Origin: Erodium maritimum
Taxonomy: Eukaryota; Streptophyta; Magnoliopsida; Geraniales; Geraniaceae
NCBI GenBank assembly: GCA_963921825.1
Contig: OY997590.1
Location: 60,192,012 to 60,256,011 of the forward strand
DNA: 64,000 nucleotides
Direction of reading: 5' to 3'
A model generated the notes under the pieces. The model searched no databases and was not told the DNA's origin. It saw nothing but the letters and a program-made list of their open reading frames with translations. Below are positions 43,960-56,568 of the stretch, in pieces (the first letter of the stretch is position 1; every line of letters starts with the position of its first letter). The position numbers and the translations under genes were made by a program.

Positions 43960-45640
43960 AGGAGGAACAGACCCAAGGGCTTCTAGCACCTGATCATCAC
44001 TTACATCTTCATATATATCATCCTCGTCCTCTTCTAAGTCCAATCGTTAAGGCACTTCCAGATCCAGGTTGTTAAACTGGTCTATAGCAAATTCATCCAA
44101 TTTAAGAGCTTTGACTCCAACCTTCTTTACATAGTTCCAATTTCCTTGACGAGCCCCTCTCTTTTAACTACGAGAGCTTGTGCGAGGGAGAATCGGTGTC
44201 TGATAGATCACTGCAGCCTTTGGTTTCTTTTGCCTTTTCGCAAGTTTTTTCGGAGAAGAAGAAAATTGCGCTACACGCAAGGTTGGACCTGGCGAGTTTC
44301 CAGATATAGATTGAATTCTATTAGCACCAGATTCCTTTGAAGTTGGGGATAAGTCTTTACCAACTTCCAAAAGATCTGAATTTGAAATCGAATTCACTTC
44401 CTTGGATTTTGCTTTATCTTCATAATCAAGCTGATCTCCCTCACTTTGCTAATCCTTATCCGAAGAGGATTCTGGCACATGAACAATCAGAAAACAAAGC
44501 TCCCGGACATCACCAATTGTCACTCCAGTAACACATAAAGGAAAACTTGACGCTCTCATCTTAAAATTCATATCCAACAAGCTAATTTTTTAATTCCTAT
44601 GAACCAATAAGAAGGTTTTTACAAAAGAGGATGAATCGTGATTGGAATCACAAATTTTAAATAACAGACTCCCTATGGTTTTTCCTATTGACTTAACAGA
44701 ATCCTCAGTTCTACCATGGAAAGGGATGACCTCCAGCATAACACATTGAAAGAAACCTGCGACAGTAACTCAGCAATTCAAACCAAGGTTTCAAATGGGA
44801 CCAACTATCTTTCTCTAAAGAATCTCTAAGAGATGGATTAAGAACAGTTAGGAGGAAAATGCGATGGCCACAAGAACGAAGGATGATATCCTTCAAACCT
44901 AGTGATTTGAGTTCCCTTTTATACTGAGAAACAAACCAATTATTGTGTGCCATAACTAAAACACCTGCAAGGGCCATCTCGCGATAACCATCCACAAAAA
45001 CACCTTAAGCAATCAAGTCTATCCTTGGTTGTGGAACTCTTTTCGGCGACTGTTTAAGGGGAGAAACTCTAGGCTTAGACATTTTTGGTCTAGCAAAATC
45101 AACCAATAACTTATAACCATCCTGCATTGTTCCATGGTCTGCCTCTATAGAATCATTTTCCAGATCTTCACAAAACCAAAGAATTTACTATTCCGACAAG
45201 AGCGCTTGCAAACAAAACAATGCTCAACACCATTAGTTCCTAACATATTTTTTTTGTCAAGACTCATTCCTGCCCAGAGGAATATTACAAATAAACAATT
45301 TTCTTCTTCCTTCAGATGCAAGTTGAGAAGGCACAGAAACAAATAACTTTTCCTCCTCGTGATCCAATACAGAATGTGCTTTCCGAGGTTCCTCAATTTG
45401 ATGAACCATAGACGGAACCCTCCCAGCCAAAGGTCAACGCTCAGAATTTTGAATGGGGCCATCAATGGATTTTCCAGGTGATAAATCAATTGAATAAACT
45501 CCGATCTGAAAGGTAGTATTCAGAGAACTTCCACTAGGAACCACGACTACAGACTATGGTCTACCAGAATTAATCTTCCACTTCACCTGAGATTTCTCTT
45601 CCATGGGAGCCTTCCCCTTTCTCCTATCTCTCTTCATCGT
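43960..45640 (-). pseudogene. LINE ORF1 (Gag-like), decayed
   Basis: Minus-strand pieces read KSYLFLCLLNLHLKEEENCL, then VLVMAHNNWFVSQYKREL with LGLKDIILRSCGHRIFLLT, and a lysine/serine-rich tail. Position before ORF2 and general composition fit a plant L1 ORF1 with an RNA-binding fold. No clear zinc knuckle was seen. Several stops. Confidence 0.55.
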
Positions 45641-45850
45641 ATTTTTGTGAGCAGATCTCGGAATCCACAAAAGTGATTCCTTCAACAACGTAGAACAGAA
45701 GGTTTGTTGTAAGGATCAAACCACGGAAGAAGTAGATAAGAATAGAAGGGACCGGAACCAAGGAGGATCCGACGAGGGGTCCCAAGGAAGAATTGTCATC
45801 TTGTAAATATTGCCCTCATGAAGGGTCTATAATCTAATTTACTCATTAAT

Positions 45851-46040
45851 CAAATAAAAAAAAATCTGGTGTTACATGTAAGGATGCATCTAATGGAAAT
45901 ACAATGTTACTTTCCTTGAGCTAATTGAAAGAACATGATGCTATTAATGGACAACATGTCACTGATGTCATTGCATACCTTAGCTATAATCATTTTTATA
46001 ATTATTAGGTCAATAAAAAAATGTTCCAGAATGATCAATT
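45851..46040. other. AT-rich spacer
   Basis: Unassigned sequence between the LINE and a short Copia LTR fragment. Nothing recognised. Confidence 0.5.
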
Positions 46041-46076
46041 TGTTAGTCTTAGTGTCCGTAGTTCAATCATAAATGT

Positions 46077-46117
<41 letters not shown>

Positions 46118-46137
46118 GGAACTTTTAGGTACGAACC
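46041..46137 (+). mobile_element. Copia LTR tip, (TA)n and TA-MITE tip, fused
   Basis: 46041-46080 reads TGTTAGTCTTAGTGTCCGTA..AATGTCCA, the first 40 bp of the intact Copia LTR in sense orientation. It runs into about 35 bp of TA, then ATGGAACTTTTAGGTACGAA followed by CCC. That last piece resembles the terminal motif (ATCARGTACAAACC) of the TA-targeting MITEs at 4.4-7.5 kb. It is then cut off against Gypsy sequence at about 46138. Confidence 0.6.
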
Positions 46138-46141
46138 CTAA

Positions 46142-47165
46142 GCTGCCGCCTGGGTAGTCTCAACCCTCTCGTGCCCCTCAGCGGATGCACCTTGGGCACT
46201 AGTCGTCCCTGTCGACTCAACGTTCAATGGTTGTCCTCGGCCTCTAGTGGGCCGTCTCTTGATGCCTCGCGGAACGTAAGTCGGTGCCATGTCGTAAATC
46301 CGCTGCACGGGTAACGCACAAGTTCAGGTTCTTACTCTTAAAGAACGACACGCTTAAAATAACTAATATCACACACAGTCCACCACACTAATACTCATAG
46401 TAATATTATACTCAGTACAGTATAGTATAGTCACACAATTCCACACAACAGTGCACATATCACACATTCAAACAGCGAGATTACACACAGTCAAACAGCG
46501 AGGTCACACACAGACAACCACTCCACAATGCACCCACCACACAACAATTACACATTAGACAACATCAACTTAAATTTAAATTCTTAGCACGTCATCTTTC
46601 TAACATAACATTCATGTTGACATCGCGTCGTTACAACCCGGTTCATGCGTCCCCAAATTACATTGTAACCACTCGACATCACCCCATTCACGTCCGGCTA
46701 CGGTGGCCCCTATAGCCGAATCGTGATGGTACATACACTTCAATTTCTGCAGAAAATTGGGCATGATCCGTTCGTAAATTACACTAACCAACCGCTTATG
46801 CGGGACAACCAATTTACAACCTGCACAAAGCACTCAACACAATCACAGCACACAACCAGTTTTAGCAACTACATACCTCGGGTCTCGGTAATTTCACTCT
46901 TACAGCCCGGCCAGGTCCATACTCGGAAAACAGTTTAACCCAAACAATGACTCCAACCACACAGGTTCACTAAAGGCACACGGTACTTATACCAGACAAA
47001 CCGCCAACCCGAGACTCTCTCTGTCTCGTTTCTACGCGTAGGACATCTCCGACTTGCGTGAATGACACACGGAAACCTAACGACCCAACTCTACCCACCT
47101 AATTGACGTACGGTCTGAGGTTTTTGAAAAACAATTTCAATGAAAACCAGGCTCCGATACCAAAT
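46142..47165 (-). mobile_element. Gypsy 5' fragment: gag start, leader and primer-binding site
   Basis: Closely matches 54365-54947 plus 63315-63742. It holds the first ~49 codons of gag (start ATG at 46290-46288 on the minus strand, MAPTY) and the whole untranslated leader. A primer-binding site follows at about 47150-47162 (TGGTATCGGAGCC on the minus strand, initiator tRNA-Met type with one change). It directly adjoins the LTR at 47166. It is the remnant of a second element sharing that LTR. Confidence 0.85.
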
Positions 47166-49764
47166 TGTCACGCCCCAAATCCAGTTTTGACCGGACTCGA
47201 GACGTGAACTTAAAATAATAAATAATTTAAACAATTCAAGGGCAATAAGTTCTAAAATAATACTCCGAAATCCATGAATCCAATAAGTTGAGTCAACAGC
47301 TCATAAAACCAGTAAATAAATGTTTAGTTCAAAATAACAGTACGTCTCTAGACAAGCTAGCCTACAACCCTCACAAGCTCCCAAACATCGAGCATCCAAC
47401 TAGCACAAATCCCGCTCAAGACTTGAAAAACAACAAGGTGAAGGGGTGAGCTTTCGCTCAGTAGGAAAAGTAGTTAAGGTTATGAACATCGTTCACCACC
47501 ACGAGTAACCGTCCAATTAGGGCATACTAGCAAGACATTACTACTAACAACATCCACGGAAACTTACCAACCACTAGTCACTCTCACAAGACCATAATCA
47601 CACTTAAAACATCGCACACAACCAACCAGCAAGCATAGAACACACAGCAGAACAACACACATATCTAGCACAGCAGTCCCCAACATCACCGGCTATCACA
47701 GCCCGTCCCACTTATATCGTACCGGAACACACAACATCGGTCCCGACATCTTCCCGTCACGTAGACTCGGGGCACATCCTTGACCGGCAATACATTCAGT
47801 CAGATGTCTTCCCGTCATGTAGACTTGGGGCCTCATGCATACCAGACCGGCACATACCTCGGTCGTACGCCTTCCCGGACCACATAGCATCGGGGTAATG
47901 ATCACACCATCCTCGTCCTCGATACCCTACATCGGCATACTCTCTCAGTGTAGGTATCATACCGGACACACCTCTTCTTGGAACACACATCAAGAGAATA
48001 ACACGCATCACAATGCCATAGTTCGACCACAGTATACAACCGAGCCAACACACCATAACACAACATATCGGTCTATCACTCACCCGATCATATCACAACC
48101 AAATGTTCATATCACATCACGCATGACACACTTGCCCAAACATAGCAACACATACTACACCGAGTACACCCTAACATGCTTCTCAATTAAACACGGCTAA
48201 GTCACACATCATGCATCTCAATCAAAGATCATGGCATTTTAATCAACACACAACCTAATGGCTCGACATGGACCGCATGCATTTCTACAGCATGGCAATC
48301 CCAAACTTACGGCTCGACATGGCACGTAAGCTATCCCTCATTTCACTCGTTCCTCAACTCCTAATCATACAATTCTAACAATTAAATCATGTGATTGCAA
48401 CCTATATGCATACTAGTAACTTTCCGCAATTAAACCGATATTCGCTACTTTCCCTAACTCAAAAGCACTCCAATCCTAGATGTGGACGACCTGGCTAGCT
48501 TCCTCCTCCACTTCACGAGATCCAAGGGTCTCCTCCTCCGTCAAGCTCGGGTACAAAGTCTTGGATCACAAAACAAATCGCGAATCAAGAGTAATTCACA
48601 AAAGTTTAAAGAGGAAAACATTCCCAATTAACCCCAAAAGGGCTCGGTTACAGATAACCGTCTCAATTACTCAAAATCCAACAAAATGGGCCCAAAAGTC
48701 CCAATTCAGGTCTGTCACGGTTCTGGTCACGGAGCCTTGACGGACTCCGTAACGGATCTGGTCATGGATCCGTTGGCTGCGCCGTCACGGTTCTCATCAC
48801 GGAGCCGTGACTGACGCCATCACGGTCTCCCTCACAGAGCCGTGACGTCTCCCGTCATGGATCCGTGACGGGTCTGACACTGTTCGCCTCCTTCTTCCTC
48901 TAGCTTCGGTTTTTCACGATTTTAACCCCAAAAACCTCCATTGATGACCTCCCAGAGCTCCAAAACAGACCCTAAAACGTCTCTACTTCAACACCCATCA
49001 TGGGTCTTCATTAAAACTCCACAAAACTCAACAAAATCGATCATCGAACATCATTTCTCTCCAAAAATTCATCATCCAAACTCCAAAAACCAACCAAGTT
49101 CCTCATTTCTCCTCAAAACCCATGAACCAAATCAATCAAAAACGAAAAAGGGTTGAGGATTTACCTTTAGAATGGAGAATAGGTGAAGAAACAAGTGAGA
49201 AATGAAGGATTTGGGTAGAAAATGGTTTCAGGACCCCATTTTTCCTTCTTTCTTCTTCTTCAAGCTTCCAAAACCCTTTTTCTTTTTCCTCTCTCTCAAT
49301 TTCGGCCAACAATAGAATAATGGCTGAAATGCCTCAAAGGTGACTCATATACCCTAAAGGGGAAGTTCCAAAAATACTCTAATGTCCAAGTGTCTCTCAT
49401 GCCCACCTTTTAAGGGTAAAAGGGTCATTCTTACCCTCTTTCTTCTCCCCCAAGCCAACATGGACAAGTGTACATGTGGGGACCACTTAAATCCAATTTA
49501 AATCTCAGCACATTTACTTAATTAGTCTTCGTCCTTAATTAACCGATGTTTGACCTGAAATTGACCGACAATTGACTTTTCCACAATTATAGTCAATTGA
49601 AAGGGAACGGCCCAATTAAGCTAATTGTAACGACGGCTAAGATTTTTGGGCCCCAGAAAGGTCCCGAATGACTCCCGGAGTCCTCGGTTGACTTTTCCGG
49701 CAAAAAGTCAACTTTCTCCAATAACCTCCGGTTCGATCGGGATCGACCGAGGGTGGTTCTTACA
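47166..49764 (-). repeat. Gypsy LTR, 2.6 kb, shared by two internal regions
   Basis: Starts TGTCACGCCCC and ends GTTCTTACA (TG...CA). On its left it is joined to a primer-binding site, as a 5' LTR would be. On its right it is joined to a polypurine tract (minus strand TCTTAAGGGGGTAGAT, 49780-49765), as a 3' LTR would be. Palindromic repeats lie at 48714-48870. The short open frames within it are not supported as genes. Confidence 0.88.
48714..48870. repeat. Palindrome array TCACGGNNCCGTGA in the Gypsy LTR
   Basis: Repeated GTCACGG and CCGTGAC half-sites form inverted pairs, for example TCACGGAGCCGTGA (48797-48810) and GTCATGGATCCGTGAC (48854-48869), with several more degenerate ones between. 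Confidence 0.8.
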
Positions 49765-49783
49765 ATCTACCCCCTTAAGAGAA

Positions 49784-52700
49784 TTTCGTCCCTGAGATTT
49801 AAAACGGACGTACCTCAAGGGTCGAACATGTTGGGGTACTTCGCACGAACCTCATCCTCGCGCTCTCAGGTCGACTCTGCTCCCTAATGCTTCCACTGCA
49901 CTCGCACCAATGGGATAGTCCTGCCACGCAAGGCCTGCTCTCGCCTATCCAGAATCCTGACTGGCTGCTCCTCATACGAAACATCCTCAGCTACCTCTAT
50001 GTCCGTCCACTCAATCACGTGGGAGGGGTCCGCAGTATACTTCCGAAGCTGGGACACGTGGAAGACGTTATGAACGTTCCCGAGCAACGGTGGCAACGCA
50101 AGGCGATAAGCAACAACTCCAAATCTGCCCAATATCTCAAAAGGTTTGATAAACCGCGGGGCCAACTTGCCTCCGCCACGGTTGAACCGCAATAGGCCCT
50201 TCTTCGGGCTCACCCTCAGAAACACATGATCGCCAACTGCAAACTCAAGAGTCCGGCATCGTCTATCTGCTTAACTCTTCTGACGACTCTGCGCGGTCTT
50301 CAACCGATCCCGAATCAGTGTGCCTTCTCGGTTGTCTCCTAGACAAGCTCCAACCCAAGTAGACTCCGGTCTCCCACCTCTGCCCAACACACAGGCGATA
50401 TGCACGACCTACCATACAACGCCTCAAACGGTGCCATCCCAATACTGTCCTGAAAGCTGTTGTTTTAGGCAAACACTGCTAATGGCAAGTGGTCCTCCCA
50501 TGACCCTTGGAAGTCCAACACACATGCTCGCAGCATATCCTCTAGTATCTGAATAGTGCGCTCTGACTGGCCGTCGGTCTGTGGGTGATACGCTGTACTA
50601 AGCAAGACCTCGGTCCCCAATGCTCTCTGCAAGCTCTCCCAAAACCTAGAGGTAAATCGAGGATCTCTGTCGGACACCAGCGACACCGGCACCCCGTGAA
50701 AGTGGATGATCTCCCGAACATATAAACGGCTCAAAGTGTCAACCGTATCCGTCATCCTTATGGCCAAGAAGTGTGCCGACTTGATCGTTCGGTCGACCAC
50801 CACCCAAACTGCGTCATGCCCTCTCGGAGACCTCGGTAAGCCACTCACGAAGTCCATTGTGACATGCTCCCACTTCCACTCTGCGATCGGTAACGACTAT
50901 AGCAAGCCAGCGGGACGCTGATGCTCGGCCTTTACTTGCTGGCAAGTGAGGCATCTCGAAACAAACTCTGCAACTTCTCTACGCATCCCGCTCCACCAGA
51001 ACTGCCGTCTGATATCCCAATACATCTTGGTGCCACCCGGGTGCACAACAAGACGGGAGTGATGAGATTCTCTCAACACATCATCTCTACAACCACGCGG
51101 CATAAACAACCCTCCTCGGTATCGTAGAACCAGATCAGTACCCTGCTCCCAGCCCTCGGTGTCAACACCGCTGATAATCCTCTCTCGAATCTCTGTCGTC
51201 TCGGCATCCCCGGCCTGTGCCTCCAGCACACGGGCAACTAGTGTGGGCTGTGCCACCAACGAACACATGGGCACTCCATCGGTGATCTCATCGACCTCGA
51301 GCAGAAACATGCTCAACTCCTCCATCAAGTCCCACTCTCAGACATATATACTAACAAGGCTGTGAGTCGACTTCTTACTCAGGGCATCGGCGACGACATT
51401 CGCCTTGCCCGGATGGTAGAGTAGCTCAAAGTCGTACTCCTCCAGTAGCTACATCCATCGCCTCTGCCGCATGTTCAAGTCGCGTTGGGAGAATATGTAC
51501 TTGAGGCTCTTGTGATCCAAAAACACCCAGAATCGCTCTCTATACAAGTAGTGTCGCCAGCTCTTCAGCACAAAGACAACTGCTGCCAACTCTAGGTCAT
51601 GGGTCGGGTAGTTGCGCTCATGTGTCTTCAACTGTCTCGAGCCATATGCAACTACCTTCCTGGACTTCATCAACACACACCCCAGTCCCTCACCGGACGT
51701 GTCACAATACACGTCATAACCGATCCCACGCTCCGGCACTATCAACACGGGCGCGTGGTGAAACGAGCCTTAAGCTCGGTAAAGGAGTGCTCACACTCAT
51801 CATTCCACACAAACTCCGCTCCCTTGCGTGTCAAGGCAGTCATCGGCGCGGCCAGACGTGAGAAGTCCTGGACGAACCGTCGATAGTACCCTACCAAGCC
51901 TAGGAAGCTGCGGATCTCGAAGACACTCTTGGGCCATGCCCACTTCGAGACCGTGTCGATCTTCGTCAGATCGACGAGTATACCCTCTAGGGACACAACA
52001 TGCCCGAGGAACTTCACCTCGGCGAGCCAGAACTCGCACTTCTCCAGGTTCCGTACAGGTGGTGAGTACACAACAATGTCAACACTGTCCTCAGGTGCTC
52101 CACGTGTGCCTCCTCACTAGGCGAATAAATCAGAATGTCATCCACAAACAGCACGACGAAGTGATCCATGTAGGGTCGGAAGATACCGTTCATCAAGTCC
52201 ATGAACGCTGCCGGTGCGTTCGTCAACCCGAACGGCATCACCAAGAACTCGTAGTTCCCATACCGAGTCCGAAATGCGGTCTTCCGGACCCTCAACTGAT
52301 AATACCAGATCGCAGATCAATCTTCGAGAAGCACTTCGCTCCTCTCAACTGATCGAACAGGTCATCGATCCTCGGCATCGGATAACGGTTCCTCACCGTA
52401 ACCCAGTTCAACTTCTGGTAATTGATGCACATCCTCAACGCTCCACCCTTATTCCTCACGAAGAGGGTGGGTGCTCCCCACGGCGAAGCACTCGATCGGA
52501 TAAAACCCTTCTCCCGAAGCTCCTCGAGTTGTCGCTTCAGCTCGACCAACTCGACTGGTGCAAACCGATACGGGGCCATAGATATCGGTGCCGTACCCGG
52601 GATCAAGTCGATCCTAAACTCCACTTCGCGCAACGGCGATAATCCTGACAGCTCCTCCGGAAAGACCTCCGGGAACTCGCATACCACTCTCGGCAGCTCT

Positions 52701-54512
52701 CTACTCTGCACGATTTCTATCTCATCTCCCACGGTCAACGCAGACAGGAGTACTCCGCTCCTACTGCCCAAAACGCAAGTGACGATCGTGTCGCCCAATA
52801 CTACGGTCACCTACCGACGATAACAGTCGATCGACGCCCGATACCTCGTCATCCAGTCCATCCCCAGAATCACGTCAAATGTCGTCATGTCCAACACAAG
52901 CAAATCACCATAAAAAGGGCAATCAGCCAATTGAATCTCACATGCACGACAAAAGGTACTCAAGACTACCTCTCCCGTAATAGGGGTCTCAAGAAATAAA
53001 GGTCGACTCAACGACTCCACCCTCAACCCCAACATACCAGCGACATAAGAAGAGATGAAATAATATGATGCACCAGTATCAAACAAGAAAGACGCCCAAG
53101 AATTATAAAGCAAGCACGTACCCTGAGTAGCCTCATGGCCGGATTGACGTCTCTCAGCTTGGGAGTCGATGACAGCATACACTCGGTCCTGCTATGCCTG
53201 GGGTCCGCCTCTCGGGGGTAGTGGAAGTGTCGCCTGCTGCGCAGCTCGCTGCCTCGGCACTGGCGCGCTCGCAGCCTGTCGCAGTGCTCTCTGCGCCGGT
53301 GCCTGACGCTGCTGGAACTGCGGTGACTGCCCCATCTGCGACTGTTGTGGTCGCGGAGCCGACACATCCAAAAACCGATCGGGGCACCTGGCAGCGAAGT
53401 GTCCTGGCCGACCATACCGGTGACACAACGGTGGCCCGGCACTCGACCTCTCCTCCGGTCTACCCGCCGGACGTCTACTGGTCCACTGCTACTCGGACAG
53501 TCTCCAGCCATGTGACCCGGCTGCCTATAATGGTAGCACGTGCGCCCTGACAAGGCAGGTCCAACAGATGCACATACCCGACCTATCGCGACCCTCTCAG
53601 CTGAGTCTAGGACTGGAACGATCCCGAGGTCCTCTGCCTCCTCGGATCACGATACTGGGATGGCCTCAGGGAGCCGCTCAGTCTCGGCTTGACCTCTCGA
53701 ACTCTGGTTGTCTCACGGAAGTGCCGCTCCATAGCCAAGGCCTGATCCACCAGGTCAGAGTTTACATGGGTCCTCAAAACATCGACCCGATCCGTAATCG
53801 CTGGGCGAAGACCTGCCTCAAAACGTCGGCACCGAAGAGCCTCAGTCTGTACCATCTACTGAGCAAAACGAGACAGGGAGGTGAACCTCACTTCGTACTC
53901 GGATACTGACAGTCCCGCCTGTCGCAGCTCCAGGAACTGCTGATGCCTGTCGTCCAGTACCGATTGTGGAAAGTACTACTCTAGAAATCACTGTCCGAAC
54001 AACGCAAAGTCATCCCCTACTCGTGCATGCTCGCGCTGCCACCAATGGTAGGCCTCTCCCTCCAGATGAAAAGCTGTGAACGACACTCTCAGACTACCAC
54101 TCAGTACCCCTGACGTGTCCAGGTTGCGGGTGATCCGCTCCAGCCACATCTCGGCTGCCTCGGGGTCAGGCTCCCCGGAAAACACAGGTGTGCCTAGTCT
54201 ACGGAAGTCTCGCAGCCCCTGCGCAGTGTAGTTGTCGCCCTGACTAGGTCCCTCAGTGGCTGTTGTAGTGGCAGTGGGTACAGCATCCGGTGTCGGAGTT
54301 GTAGCCTCTCTCCGGGAAAAGGCTGCTGCCAATCCCTGAACAGTGCGAGTCAGCTCCTCCAGAGATGCCGCCTGGGTAGTCTTAACCCTCTCGTGCCCCT
54401 CAAAGGGTTCACCTTGGACACTAGTCGTCCCTGCCGACTCAACGGTCGATGGCTGTCCTCGGCCTCTAGCGGGCCGTCTCCTGGTGCCTCGCGGAATGTA
54501 AGTCGGTGCCAT
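49784..54512 (-). pseudogene. Tekay-type chromodomain Gypsy gag-pol, decayed
   Basis: Read from gag ATG 54512-54510 leftwards. Gag has AEMWLERI and FHLEGEAYHWWQREHARV; stops TGA and TAG follow near 53987 and 53976. Two knuckles, CYHYRQPGHMAGDCP (about 53545) and CHRYGRPGHFAARCP (about 53425), both have Tyr for the second Cys. Protease FDTGASYYFIS lies near 53090; RT near 52750-51750 with FVDDILIYS (about 52160); RNase H at 51748-51449 ([17 protein letters not shown]). Integrase covers 51328-50465: HHSRLVVHP...CLTC zinc finger, [16 protein letters not shown] and [12 protein letters not shown]. The C-terminus (50225-49800) has VFHVSQLRKYTADPSHVIEW and PVRILDRREQALRGRTIPLV, a chromodomain of the Tekay/Del clade. 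Frameshifts make it inactive. Confidence 0.9.
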
Positions 54513-54947
54513 GTCGTAAATCCGCTGCACGAATAACGCACAAGTTCGGGTTCTTACTCTCAAAGAACGACACACTTAAAATAACTAACGTCACACGCAG
54601 TTCACCACATTAGTACTCATAGTAATATTATACTCAGTATAGTATAGTCACACAATTTCACACAACAGTGCACATATCACACATTCAAACAACGAGATTA
54701 CACATAGTCAAACAGCGAGGTCACACACAGTCAACCACTCCACAATGCTCCCACCACACAACAATTACACATTAGACAACATCAAATTAAATTTAAATTC
54801 TTAGCATGTCCTCTTTCTAACATAACATTCATGTTGACATCGCGTCGTTACAACCCGGTTCAGGCATCCCCAAATTACGTTGTAACCACTCGACATCACC
54901 CCATTCATGTCCGGCTACAGTGGCCCCTATAGTCTAATCGTGATGGT
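54513..54947 (-). other. Gypsy leader, part 1
   Basis: Untranslated leader between gag and the Copia insertion; matches 46291-46730. CACA-rich. It continues at 63315. Confidence 0.85.
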
Positions 54948-54952
54948 ACATA

Positions 54953-56568
54953 TGTTGGGTTTCGATGTCGTGGACATGTTAAACACAAAATGCAGCGGAA
55001 GATTAACCACGAATCAATCGAGATGAATCTACCAAATATGAAAAACAAGTCTGAAAATTCAGCAAAGGTTTGTACACATCACCTTTTGCAGATGGACCAT
55101 CTTTCAGCTCGTGTATCTCCAAAACGAACCGTTGAAACGCGAATCCCTTTGGTCACATTGAAGAACCATACGTGGAGAACGTTCACTCCAAAACTCAGCT
55201 TCATCGTACATTGGATGAACCTCCGATCGTGCTCTTAAAAGTGACTGGTCGGACAAAACTGTGCTGAAAATCAGCACCCTCTACTTGTCCGAAATTGGTT
55301 TAATAACACCAAACTTTAAATGGCTTGAGCCCCTTGGACGCCTACGTATCCTTAACGGAATCAAAGCCAATGTAGTTCTTGAGTTTGTAAACTCAAGAAC
55401 ATGCAACAATGGAACTTGGAGCTTCTTGGAGGAGTTTGCAAATATGAGAGAGATTAGAAGTTGTGCTGAAATTTTCTTCTCTTATTTGCATGTTGTGTCT
55501 TGCCAACACCTCTTACATGTAGACTTAAGTGGAAGTGGTCATCTCACTTAATCTACATCAAGTTGCCAAGTGTCCATGCTACTTTGCATGGTAGACTTAA
55601 TAAACTAAACTAGTTTATTAACTAGTGGAAAGTGGGTCCAACCCACTTAGTTTAACAAGACCACTTAGTCAACCTTTGACCTTTGGTTCTTGTTGGGCCT
55701 AGCCCATGTGGGCCGGTCATGGGCCTCTCCAAGAGAGCCCATATCCACTACAGCAATTCCCGACACGACTCCCTCCAAGCCAATCCACTTGCGTTCTTAT
55801 CGAGTTACAAACTTATGGTGTGACCCTTAGGCCTATGCATGTCGGTAAGATCAACGTAAAATCTCATTTTACTTGTTCTTACTAATGTGGCGACTGACGA
55901 GACTCAGTATCGCCCGACCCTACATAACGAATCGCCCTCTGTCGATTCTGACCTTTCAGCCGTCCTTGTCATTATCCCTTATCACTGATATCCTGATTGA
56001 GATAAGGCATAGAGCCGTCATCCTTCTTATCCTCAATCACTGTTCCTTGATATGTGAGATAACTGACCCTTATGATATCCCATATCATGCGCATGGCCAT
56101 GCTTTTCCCGTCAGTCACTCTCGATCAAGCGGCCGTGAACTAGATATCTTTCCCATACCGCAGTATGAGGGATAAATCCCTTAGCCGCCTATCATGTCAC
56201 TCATGCAGTCATTCCTCAAGCCATTCCTGGCCGTTATGGAAGCCTAGTCACGGTGCAACGTTGGGCTTTCAGGTCAAACTTGGTGGTTTACTGCATAGCA
56301 ATCATATAGACTCCTCGGTCTAAGGATACCTGACAAGCAACGACTCTGAACATGTTCATGACTCAATCTATGGAACATATTCAGGTCGGGTCGTCCAACA
56401 TCATGTCCCACACATGATGTCTATGATCAGACTCTGGAAACCTTTCTTATGACCAATAGAACGTAAGCCATCAAGAGTCATCTTTCATACTAGTCGCTTC
56501 TAGCGAAGACTATTGACTAGGGACCCCGTCGAGTGTGATCCATCCTGATCTATGGTTATATTCGCATG
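54953..56568 (-). repeat. Truncated 3' LTR of the decayed Copia element
   Basis: Starts TGTTGGGTTTCGATGTCG. Collinear with 61537 onward until TTATATTCGCATGG, where the homology stops and pol sequence begins. Confidence 0.88.

Larger units (their letters stand above)
42681..45850 (-). mobile_element. LINE, minus strand, 3'-truncated
   Basis: Reads on the minus strand from ORF1 (about 45640-43960) into the ORF2 endonuclease (43937-43150) and the start of the RT linker (43025-42640), then is cut off against the Copia LTR fragment. LINEs usually lose their 5' end, so loss of the 3' end points to a later deletion. I could not find a target duplication. Frameshifts are present. Confidence 0.75.

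Noticed and set aside
46612-46938. Short frames in the CACA-rich region
   Set aside because: This is the untranslated Gypsy leader, present also at 54.6-54.9 and 63.3-63.7 kb.
47696-48200. Frames of 69-121 aa in the Gypsy LTR
   Set aside because: They overlap on both strands, lack motifs, and lie wholly within an LTR.
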